Source: Thermophagus sp052400625 | GTDB lineage: Bacteria; Bacteroidota; Bacteroidia; Bacteroidales; Marinilabiliaceae | DNA: 64,000 nt | Reading direction: 5' to 3' (one strand) | Assembly: GCA_052400625.1 (NCBI GenBank) | Contig: JBQTGH010000002.1 | Shown here: in pieces, positions 55,309-63,092 of the stretch | Layout of the letters: the number at the start of each line of letters is the position of its first letter | Numbering within the stretch: position 1 is the first letter of the stretch | The notes under the pieces: generated by a model | The model's input: only the letters and a program-made list of their open reading frames with translations | What the model was told of the DNA's origin: nothing | The model's database searches: none | Translations under genes and position numbers: made by a program

Positions 55309-55893
55309 TTAACTAATTTTCATTACTTTTCCCTCTTCCAAACGATACTCATCGCCACTTTCCGGACACTTAGCCCTGTTATTGTCATCAAAGTTCAAAC
55401 GATGCCCATATTCGCTCATCCAGCCTATCTGCCGGGCCGGATTACCTACCACCAAAGCATAGTCGGGCACATTGCGCGTCACCACTGCTCCGGCTCCAAT
55501 AAAAGCAAATCGGCCAATGGTATGGCCACAAACGATGGTGGCATTAGCGCCGATGGTGGCACCTTTCTTTACCAGTGTTTGCTCATATTGTCCCCTGCGA
55601 GGCACTGCACTACGTGGATTGGAAACGTTGGTAAATACACAGGACGGTCCAAGAAAAACATCATTTTCGCAAATCACTCCGGAATAAACCGATACATTGT
55701 TCTGTATTTTGACATTGTCTCCAATCACCACGCCTGGCGAAATCACCACATTTTGTCCAATATTACAGTTAGCCCCGATCCGGCAGTCACTCATAATATG
55801 GCTAAAATGCCAGATCCGCGTTCCTAGGCCTATATCGCATCGGTCATCGATCACTGCCGATGGATGAATCTGTGGTAAAGATTTTTCACTCAT
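55309..55893 (-). CDS. wbpD: WbpD-like hexapeptide-repeat N-acetyltransferase
   Basis: The 194-residue left-handed beta-helix protein has many hexapeptide turns (for example IGLGTRIWHFSHIMSDCRIG, IGQNVVISPGVVIGDNVKIQ, CVFTNVSNPRSA). This matches WbpD, which acetylates the C3 amino group of UDP-GlcNAc(3NH2)A from acetyl-CoA. The ATG overlaps the stop of the aminotransferase gene by 4 bases (ATGA), so the two are translationally coupled, and the two enzymes act in successive steps. Confidence 0.9.
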   Translation of the reverse strand: MSEKSLPQIHPSAVIDDRCDIGLGTRIWHFSHIMSDCRIGANCNIGQNVVISPGVVIGDNVKIQNNVSVYSGVICENDVFLGPSCVFTNVSNPRSAVPRRGQYEQTLVKKGATIGANATIVCGHTIGRFAFIGAGAVVTRNVPDYALVVGNPARQIGWMSEYGHRLNFDDNNRAKCPESGDEYRLEEGKVMKIS

Positions 55894-57020
55894 GAGAACT
55901 GCTTAATTTTTTGTGAAATAAAAATCAATTCTTCTTCCGTCAATTCGGTGTGCATAGGCAAAGAAAGGACCTGACGGCTCACTTCTTCGCTCACCGGCAA
56001 CGAAACCCCTTCTTTGAGATACGGCGCAAAAACGGGTTGGTGATGCAATGGAGAGGGATAATACACCATGGAAGGGATCCCATTCTCCTTTAGGTATTGT
56101 TTCAAGGCATCCCTTCTGCCACCGGTCACTCTTACGGTAAACTGATTGAAGGTATGGGAGGCTTCTTCACATTTTTGAGGAAGCACTATAAAGGATACAT
56201 CTTTCAATTCACGTAAATAGACTTCCGCTGCCTTTTGGCGTCGAGAAATAAAATCATCCAAATGGTTCAATTTAGCCTCCAAAACAGCAGCTTGTATGGT
56301 GTCAAGCCGTGAATTCATGCCTACTCGTTCGTTGAAATATTTCTTTCTGGCCCCATGATTGACAATCATACGAAGTTTTTCTGCCAGGGCATCATCATTG
56401 GTGAAGCAGGCGCCCCCATCCCCATAACACCCCAGGTTTTTGGTGGGAAAGAAAGAAGTACAACCAATGTGGCCTATGGTTCCCAGTTTTCGTATTTTCC
56501 CGTTCAACGAATAGTCTGCGCCCAGGCTCTGTGCGGCATCTTCAATAACATGTAACTGATGCTCTCGCGCTATTTGCATAACCTCATCCATCGAGGCGCC
56601 CTGTCCAAACAGATGGACCGGTATCACGGCTTTGGTACGGTCGGTTATGGCCTTTCTGAATGCCTCGGGATCGATATTGAAGGTCTTAGGATCAATATCT
56701 ACCAACACCGGTTTCAATCCCAACAACACAACCGCTTCGACCGAAGCAACAAAGGAAAAAGAAGAAGAGATCACCTCATCACCGGGCTGAAGATCAAGCG
56801 CCATCAAAGCGGCCTGAAGAGCGTCCGTTCCATTGCCGCATGGCACTACATGCCTGACATCAAGATATTGTTCCAGAGCTTCGGAAAAACGATGCACCTC
56901 CGGTCCGTTGATATACCGACCTCCGGTAATCACCCGATCCACTGCCGGAGCTATTTCCGCTTTCAACCGTTCATATTGACCTGTCAGGTCAACCATTTGA
57001 ATATTAAGATCATTATTCAT
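55890..57020 (-). CDS. wbpE: WbpE-like PLP-dependent aminotransferase (DegT/DnrJ/EryC1 family)
   Basis: The 376-residue fold-type I enzyme has PLP Lys194 in SFFPTKNLGCYGDGGA, the nucleotide-sugar aminotransferase motif IEDAAQSLGADY (159-170) and an N-terminal IQMVDLTGQYERLKAEIAPA. It transfers an amino group from glutamate to C3 of the 3-keto UDP-sugar. Together with the three genes that follow it completes the route to UDP-GlcNAc(3NAc)A. It is the first of these four genes, and no WbpI-type 2-epimerase is recognised in the window, so the manno form would need a gene elsewhere. Confidence 0.9.
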   Translation of the reverse strand: MNNDLNIQMVDLTGQYERLKAEIAPAVDRVITGGRYINGPEVHRFSEALEQYLDVRHVVPCGNGTDALQAALMALDLQPGDEVISSSFSFVASVEAVVLLGLKPVLVDIDPKTFNIDPEAFRKAITDRTKAVIPVHLFGQGASMDEVMQIAREHQLHVIEDAAQSLGADYSLNGKIRKLGTIGHIGCTSFFPTKNLGCYGDGGACFTNDDALAEKLRMIVNHGARKKYFNERVGMNSRLDTIQAAVLEAKLNHLDDFISRRQKAAEVYLRELKDVSFIVLPQKCEEASHTFNQFTVRVTGGRRDALKQYLKENGIPSMVYYPSPLHHQPVFAPYLKEGVSLPVSEEVSRQVLSLPMHTELTEEELIFISQKIKQFS

Positions 57021-57168
57021 CTCAACAAATCATTAAAATTGTCCCTCTCTACTCTACCCATTGGGGAAAGATTCAGGAATAAATATGTTTCAATCATTTT
57101 ATATCTTCAATCCGGTTCCTATTCCTAAAGGTTATTTCCTATCTAGCATCATCCGATCTCAATTCTAT

Positions 57169-58839
57169 TTAAAATCCAAAATTAATTCCAACCTGCCCTG
57201 AAAAATCATCTTCCAGATAGAACAATGGAACATATTTTTCTTTATCCAAACCACCTATATCACTGAATGTCAGCTTAACAAACAAATATCCATTATGTAT
57301 AACCTGCCAATATCCCTTCAAAGATACCTTTTCCATCTCAAATTTCACCTCATTCATAAAGGGAAGACCCCATCGGGGTTCCTCTTGATTGATCTCAGGA
57401 TGATCAGCTTCCTCCCCATTGATTAGGATCGATTGGTAATCTTTTCCTTTTCGTGCACGGGTGTAGGACAACTCCCAAAACATTCCGCGAACAGGACGAT
57501 ATTGAATCCCCAAAAACCACTCATCGCTGTTATCCCGCAAATAATGTCCCATATTGTAACCATTACTCTCCCAGGTGGTAGTGGGTATCTTATGTTGATA
57601 TACCATAGGATTGGTGCGCGTATATTCGGCCGTAAAAGAAAATCCTGAAGGAATTCCCGACATTCGGACGCCGGCCTTCAGACTAACATAATTGGAGTTC
57701 TGATCCTTATCAAACATACGCTTCAGTGATATTTCATCTACAAAAAGAGTGGAATAGAGATGAAAGTGATCCATTTGTCGGCTGCTGACATCAAAAAACA
57801 TCTGTGCATTCTGCCCCACTTCATTCGACGCGCCATTGTATGTATGATCCACTGACTTATAAAACATGACAGGAATTAGAAATGCAGGATTAACACGGGT
57901 ATCAGCATAAACAATGCTGTTCCCTGCCGAAACATATAACCTTGGCACGGGACGCACAGTAATCATGTTGGCTGCCACATATTTATCGGTAAATACTTCC
58001 CTGACACCATCATAATAGGAGAAAGAGCGAACAGTGTCCACCACCTCCGACACAAGCCATCCATGCAGATATCGCAGCTCCAACCATGATACCGGACTGA
58101 CCACCAACGAAATGAAGGCATACGAAGGGACATTCCCGGAAAAGATATTGGTCCCGTTGTAACCATGTCCCCAGATGTAATGATCCTTTTCAAGTGAAAA
58201 ACTACCCCAGTTCCACGACCAGGAAATACCTCCTCTGGCCTCACTGAAATCTCGAGCCGTTCCTTCTCCCTTATAAACCGCGCCTCTCTTTTGAAGCAGG
58301 TATGACTCGCCCCCTATTATTTCCGACTCATGATTATCACGCAAACTACCGTAAAAACCTACATGAGAACCTATCGAGCCGTATATCTCTCCTCCATTAT
58401 ACCGATAATATCCCACATCTTTCCCCGACATAAATGCGCCCATACCCAAAATAGGATTAACCGTCAGCCGAAACAACGAATCGCTGTAATAGAAGAGGTC
58501 GAATCGTTTATTGACCACCTTGCCCTCATGTAACTCCTTCCCGTAATCGCGCAGATAAAACGCTACTTCCTTTCGTTGACGCGAAGTGAGGGAACCTTTA
58601 TCGAGTGCCATTTCCAGCCAACGGGCAATCTCCTTTCTGCTGTATGGTTTTGCGATGGTATTAACATCAATCACGCCTTCGTTGGCCAATTCATCCACAA
58701 AATCATAAATGCCGGAATCATCCACATGCACCGGAACATACTGTCCCCTAAGCAGAGATACGCTGCAGAAAGACAACACAATTACCAATGTCAGCGTACA
58801 GATTATATTTCTTTTACCGCCCATTAACATCATTTTCAA
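57169..58839 (-). CDS. Wzi-like capsule-assembly outer-membrane protein
   Basis: The 556-residue protein has a signal peptide (about 1-32: CTLTLVIVLSFCSVSLLRGQ) and a periplasmic helical segment (about 35-110; ANEGVIDVNTIAKPYSRKEI). The barrel has many aromatic strands (SWSWNWGSFSLEKDHYIWGH, about 207-226) and ends QVGINFGF. This fits the capsule-assembly/Wzi family, which binds exported polysaccharide at the cell surface. The start overlaps the stop of the glycosyltransferase gene by 4 bases. Its presence indicates that the cluster product is a surface-attached capsule or exopolysaccharide. Confidence 0.85.
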   Translation of the reverse strand: MKMMLMGGKRNIICTLTLVIVLSFCSVSLLRGQYVPVHVDDSGIYDFVDELANEGVIDVNTIAKPYSRKEIARWLEMALDKGSLTSRQRKEVAFYLRDYGKELHEGKVVNKRFDLFYYSDSLFRLTVNPILGMGAFMSGKDVGYYRYNGGEIYGSIGSHVGFYGSLRDNHESEIIGGESYLLQKRGAVYKGEGTARDFSEARGGISWSWNWGSFSLEKDHYIWGHGYNGTNIFSGNVPSYAFISLVVSPVSWLELRYLHGWLVSEVVDTVRSFSYYDGVREVFTDKYVAANMITVRPVPRLYVSAGNSIVYADTRVNPAFLIPVMFYKSVDHTYNGASNEVGQNAQMFFDVSSRQMDHFHLYSTLFVDEISLKRMFDKDQNSNYVSLKAGVRMSGIPSGFSFTAEYTRTNPMVYQHKIPTTTWESNGYNMGHYLRDNSDEWFLGIQYRPVRGMFWELSYTRARKGKDYQSILINGEEADHPEINQEEPRWGLPFMNEVKFEMEKVSLKGYWQVIHNGYLFVKLTFSDIGGLDKEKYVPLFYLEDDFSGQVGINFGF

Positions 58840-59942
58840 GAGTGATTATCGCTAAAGATGTTCAACATTCTGTTTCCTACCACTTCGAGTGTTGCATTTT
58901 TCCTATACCAATCCATTGACTTTTGTGCTATTTCCGCCATTCGTTGTCGATCTTTCAACAATTCAGCAAGGGTTTCCTCCAAATCTTCCGGATTACAGCT
59001 CACCACCGGCAGGTCGGGATAACTCTTGCGGGCCCACTCTTCCAGACGACACACGACCACACATCCACGGGAAAGTCCTTCCACCGACAACAACCCAAAG
59101 GTGTGGGTAAACTGATCGATCAGGACATGTGCCGATTCCAAATTTTTCAACACTTCCTGATTGGTCATCCGCCGGCAGGTATATTCAATTTCATACTTAT
59201 CTTTTAAATGCGTTATGGCCTCTTCAACATATTTGGTACCCTTTAATTCGCGATGCGATGGAAAATGCATGATGCGTACTGCCGAAGGATTTCTAAACTT
59301 ATCCATAGATACGGGTTGTTTCGGAGGGTCGGTCATCAACCACATGGGCCATGCTTTCTCGGGATATTTCAGATAGCCCGAAGTACTGGGACGAGAAAAA
59401 ATATAATCGGCATGTTTTTCAAACTTACGAATTCGAGCCTTCTTTTTATCCGGCTGATTACAAAGACAAAAAGTCTGCTTTTTAGTATCTGTACAATACC
59501 AGCAAAAACTGTATTTCATCATATTGAGCTCATCATAAGGATTCTTCTCCGCACAGCCCGGAAAGAAAAAAGCCACCTTTTTTCCGAAGAACCTAAGAAT
59601 GCCCAGATCCGCATGATTTTCAAAAAAAGTAATGGGCGATATAAAATAAAAAAGATCATAACGAAACAATACCGACACAAAGAATACCACCCGAATCAAT
59701 GCATTCAACGGATGCAGCACAAATCGATTGTTCACAAGCTTAACAGGCCCCTTCTTCTTCAGCGATCGAAATTGAAGTACCACCCGATCGGTGGGATAAC
59801 CAAATACATGTTTTTCATAGGCATAACTTCTGGCCTTAGCGCCCACCATTCTTAACGATCGCGCTATATAGTGAGCATTCCCGGCAGTATTACCCGGTCC
59901 TACAAACACTCTTAGTTTTCTCTTATTTTTCGATTTATGCAT
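58836..59942 (-). CDS. glycosyltransferase of the polysaccharide cluster, leader-controlled
   Basis: I place the start at ATG 59942 (MHKSKNKRKLRVFVGPGNTA); the frame upstream to 60020 is open but overlaps the conserved leader element and lacks family sequence. The GT-B-like protein of about 368 residues has a glycine-rich start VFVGPGNTAGNAHYIARSLR and a C-terminal donor region with LIDQFTHTFGLLSVEGLSRG (about 276-295), where Glu contacts the nucleotide-sugar. A cysteine-rich stretch (SFCWYCTDTKKQTFCLCNQP, about 145-164) is unusual for the family and might bind a metal. The product would extend the capsule repeat. Confidence 0.83.
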   Translation of the reverse strand: MHKSKNKRKLRVFVGPGNTAGNAHYIARSLRMVGAKARSYAYEKHVFGYPTDRVVLQFRSLKKKGPVKLVNNRFVLHPLNALIRVVFFVSVLFRYDLFYFISPITFFENHADLGILRFFGKKVAFFFPGCAEKNPYDELNMMKYSFCWYCTDTKKQTFCLCNQPDKKKARIRKFEKHADYIFSRPSTSGYLKYPEKAWPMWLMTDPPKQPVSMDKFRNPSAVRIMHFPSHRELKGTKYVEEAITHLKDKYEIEYTCRRMTNQEVLKNLESAHVLIDQFTHTFGLLSVEGLSRGCVVVCRLEEWARKSYPDLPVVSCNPEDLEETLAELLKDRQRMAEIAQKSMDWYRKNATLEVVGNRMLNIFSDNHS

Positions 59943-59990
59943 TTGTATAACAGTTATCCATTTCACTATTCTAATGAAACTTTCATGGCC
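59940..59990 (-). promoter_or_regulatory. conserved leader element (copy f) before a capsule glycosyltransferase gene
   Basis: Starting at the ATG (59942-59940) the 51 bases match the leader of the GH76 gene at 40 positions without gaps. The core GGCCATGAAAGTTTCATTAG sits exactly 28 nt before the ATG, as in copies a and b. Unlike those copies, no inverted distal arm of the same sequence is present. The match places this sequence in a functional class with the PUL leaders although the gene is unrelated. Confidence 0.65.
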
Positions 59991-60015
59991 TCCTTTTTTA
60001 TAAAATAAGTTTTTC

Positions 60016-60056
60016 GTCATTAGTTAACAGTCCTTTGCTTTCCCAACACTAATGAC
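60016..60056 (-). terminator. 9-bp perfect hairpin after the amidotransferase gene
   Basis: GTCATTAGT (60016-60024) and ACTAATGAC (60048-60056) can pair, with a 23-nt loop, 11 bases past the asparagine-synthase-like gene. It may limit read-through into the glycosyltransferase gene. There is no clear T-tract directly after it. Confidence 0.35.
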
Positions 60057-60066
60057 TATTGACTTA

Positions 60067-61944
60067 CTAGTTGCCAAAAACCCGAAGCCACCATTCGAAA
60101 CTCAACAGCGACCAAATCAGTAACCGATGGTTCTTTTGACCGTTCATATGTTCTTCCATCAGTAGCCGTGCAGTCCCGAAATCAATAAAATCATAAATTC
60201 GTGCATCACGATCATATAACAACCGTTTAATATAATTGAGGCTGTCCCCTTTAAACCAGCTGGCATCGGGTGCCGAGAAGCCTTGCTTATGTCCATTGCA
60301 ATAGGTGGCCGGCACATATTTCTGCAACATTTTTCGCAGCAACAGTTTACCATCGGTGGACGGGGATTTCACCTGTCGAGCTTTCCCTGCCAGATCGTTC
60401 TCATTGACCCGCACCATTTTTTCCCAATCTCGCAATTTAAGCTCCACCGGCACTTTCATGGCAAAATCAACCAGATCGTTATCCAAAAATGGCAAACGGG
60501 TTTCCAGCCCATGAGCCATACTCAACTTATCTTCGACCAATAACAAACCATGCAAAAAAGTCTTACTTTCGAAATAAAGAGAATTATTGATATAGGTCTG
60601 AGGAGACCGATCATCCACATTGGCCTGGCCATTGGTAAGCAAGCCTCTGAAAACAGCTGCTGGCCGGTCAAAATCCATTTCTCCACGAATTGTTGAAGAA
60701 AAAAACGCTTCCCGTCGATCGTCAGGGACTAGCCGCTGCCAGTATTTAAAATAACTATCGGCAAACCCATTATGATACCCATTTTGCGAATTGTGATAAT
60801 AGCGCCAAGGGTAGCCTGCAAACAACTCATCGCCTCCCGCACCCGACAAACAAACTTTAACAAAGCGCCCGGCCAGTCGCGAAATATAATAGTTGGGATA
60901 GGATTGTCCCACTCTTAAATCCTCCAGGTGGGTCGTCAATGCGGGCATCACTCGTTCCATATCTCCGGCTTTCAGAACAACCTCGTAATGTTCCGTTTTA
61001 TACAAATTGGATAAAAACTCGGATCGCTCACGTTCATCGAAATTTATTTCCATCCCGGTGGCAGAGGTTAAATCAAAGCCGGCGGTAAAAGACTTCAAGT
61101 TTCTAAATTTTCGTGACGCCACACAGGTAATGCCCCCGCTGTCCATGCCTCCACTCAGGTAGGCTCCCACTTCCACGTCAGAAACCAACTGTCGTTGTAC
61201 CGCCTGTTCAAACAAACGCTGAAGCTCCGTCTCTGCTTCATCTGCATCCATGGCTACCGAGCGAAACTTAAAATCCCAATAACACTGTTGCGACATCTTT
61301 CCACGCTCCGGCCATACCTCCAAATAATGACCGGCAGGTAAAAGCTTTACCCCCTCAAACAAAGTGAGATCACTTAAAATATTCTGAAAAGAAAAATATT
61401 CGATTAATGCCTCCCGCGAAACCCCGAACCGAAACCCTGGATGTTCTCGCAGTGCTTTTATCTCTGAACCGAACAAAAAAACATTATCGGTAAATAGATA
61501 GTAAAGCGGTTTGATGCCATATCGGTCGCGTGCCAACACCAGTTTTTGTTCATCCCTGAACCACGCGGCAAAAGCAAACATTCCATTTAATTTTTCAATG
61601 GCTTTGATGCCCCATTTATGAAGTGCATTCACCACTACTTCAGTGTCAGAACTCCCACGAAAACGATAACCTGCCCCTTCCAACTCAGCTCGTAACTCTC
61701 TGAAGTTATAGACCTCCCCGTTATAAATCAAAACAATTTGTCCGTCTTCCGACGTCATGGGTTGTCTTCCCGTTTCGGTCAGGTCAATGATGGAGAGACG
61801 CCTGTGCCCCAACGCTACGGGTCCCGAAGCAAAGATGCCTTCACCGTCCGGACCGCGATGCGCTAGTACCTGAGTCATCTGCCGACACACTGCTTCATCA
61901 GCTTTGTCTCCATTTTGGGTTAATATTCCGGTAATTCCACACAT
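60067..61944 (-). CDS. asnB: asparagine-synthase-like glutamine amidotransferase of the polysaccharide cluster
   Basis: The 625-residue protein has an N-terminal class II glutaminase domain beginning MCGITGILTQ (nucleophile Cys2). Its RRLSIIDLTETGRQPM segment and IYNGEVYNFRELRAELEGAG follow, then an ATP-pyrophosphatase domain with the P-loop LSGGMDSGG (about residue 260) and SGAGGDELFAGYPWRYYH (about 360-377). In capsule and O-antigen clusters such proteins amidate uronic acids rather than make asparagine. Next to genes for a diacetamido uronic acid, formation of a uronamide is the more likely role here. True asparagine synthesis remains possible. Confidence 0.88.
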   Translation of the reverse strand: MCGITGILTQNGDKADEAVCRQMTQVLAHRGPDGEGIFASGPVALGHRRLSIIDLTETGRQPMTSEDGQIVLIYNGEVYNFRELRAELEGAGYRFRGSSDTEVVVNALHKWGIKAIEKLNGMFAFAAWFRDEQKLVLARDRYGIKPLYYLFTDNVFLFGSEIKALREHPGFRFGVSREALIEYFSFQNILSDLTLFEGVKLLPAGHYLEVWPERGKMSQQCYWDFKFRSVAMDADEAETELQRLFEQAVQRQLVSDVEVGAYLSGGMDSGGITCVASRKFRNLKSFTAGFDLTSATGMEINFDERERSEFLSNLYKTEHYEVVLKAGDMERVMPALTTHLEDLRVGQSYPNYYISRLAGRFVKVCLSGAGGDELFAGYPWRYYHNSQNGYHNGFADSYFKYWQRLVPDDRREAFFSSTIRGEMDFDRPAAVFRGLLTNGQANVDDRSPQTYINNSLYFESKTFLHGLLLVEDKLSMAHGLETRLPFLDNDLVDFAMKVPVELKLRDWEKMVRVNENDLAGKARQVKSPSTDGKLLLRKMLQKYVPATYCNGHKQGFSAPDASWFKGDSLNYIKRLLYDRDARIYDFIDFGTARLLMEEHMNGQKNHRLLIWSLLSFEWWLRVFGN

Positions 61945-61989
61945 CTCACACTGTTTATAAAAGGGTTACAGTTACTTTTCCAATCCACA

Positions 61990-63027
61990 TTACAACTTCA
62001 TATTTTCAATAGCATCCACCATAAAGCCGGTCACGTCAATGTGATCGTCCAAAAATTTTCCGGATTGTGCCGCCGCATTGTTCTTGGTGCCGGAACGACC
62101 AAAAAGCATTTCTGCACTGTTGAGAGCCATCGACTGTTCTTTCTCTGATGTCCCGAAATTTAGAACTAAACCATAGTTATTCTCGAGATACAACAGGTTG
62201 GCTAGCCGAAAATCGGACAAGTAAATAGCCGGGGTGCCCAAAAGAGCTGCTTCAGTGGTCATGGTGGCGCCTTCACCAACCAGTAGGGTTGCATAAAACA
62301 AGAGATGATGCATTTTGGCGGGATCTATTCTCAAACGATGCGATTCCAGCTCGTTAGGCAATGCTCCTTCCGAGCTAATAAGCACCTTCCCAAATCGTTC
62401 AAGTGACTTCACCAATTCCATTTTCCGATGCTCCGGGAATCCCGCTTTCCCGCGATCATGCAAGGCTTTCCAGTCCACAAACCGAAGTATGGCAAACCGA
62501 TCTCCCGGCTTCAAATTCAAGGCTTCAAGCACCGCAGGGTCAGGCTCAAAATATTTGGGATGAAGATATGCCAGTTCCATAACGCCATTAAACCTCCGGT
62601 GATGTTTCCCTAAATGGGAGGGAAAACATTCGGGGGTATATACAACTTTACAAAACGGATCAATAAACCGGCGATAAAGTTTCGTGTTTTCGGTATCGGT
62701 AAAGGTAATGTAAGGTTTTCGGGTGAGCCAGGCTGCCGGTCCGGAGTAAATGGTGCTGAAGTCCAAAAACAGATCGGGTTTGAATTTTAATGCCCTGCGA
62801 TATTGTTTCCAAACCGTGACCAGAAGATAGAATATCTTTCCCATCAATGAGGTTCCACCGATGCCACGATCTTCAAAGGGAATATCGTAATGGCGCAGCA
62901 ACTCTGTCACATGTTCGCGGCTTCTGGCAGTTACCAGAAACTGGTGTCCGCGGGTCTCCATAATACGGATAAAATTCCGGAAATAGTGAACATGTGCCGG
63001 ATGGCCTATGTCTATCATGATCCTCAT
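61990..63027 (-). CDS. DUF354-family GT-B-like protein
   Basis: The 345-residue protein begins MRIMIDIGHPAHVHYFRNFI, the signature of DUF354, a family related to UDP-GlcNAc 2-epimerase/GT-B proteins and found in polysaccharide clusters of bacteria and archaea. A C-terminal segment (ATLLVGEGATMTTEAALLGT, about 266-285) matches the nucleotide-sugar site seen in epimerases and MurG-like transferases. The biochemical role is not established. It may act as a glycosyltransferase or as the missing epimerase of the diacetamido-uronic acid branch; I cannot choose between these. Confidence 0.82.
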   Translation of the reverse strand: MRIMIDIGHPAHVHYFRNFIRIMETRGHQFLVTARSREHVTELLRHYDIPFEDRGIGGTSLMGKIFYLLVTVWKQYRRALKFKPDLFLDFSTIYSGPAAWLTRKPYITFTDTENTKLYRRFIDPFCKVVYTPECFPSHLGKHHRRFNGVMELAYLHPKYFEPDPAVLEALNLKPGDRFAILRFVDWKALHDRGKAGFPEHRKMELVKSLERFGKVLISSEGALPNELESHRLRIDPAKMHHLLFYATLLVGEGATMTTEAALLGTPAIYLSDFRLANLLYLENNYGLVLNFGTSEKEQSMALNSAEMLFGRSGTKNNAAAQSGKFLDDHIDVTGFMVDAIENMKL

Positions 63028-63092
63028 ATTGTCAATTTTCAGCTAATTCACTAACCACTCAATACCAGATACTTTTTTTAAGCCAGCTTTAC

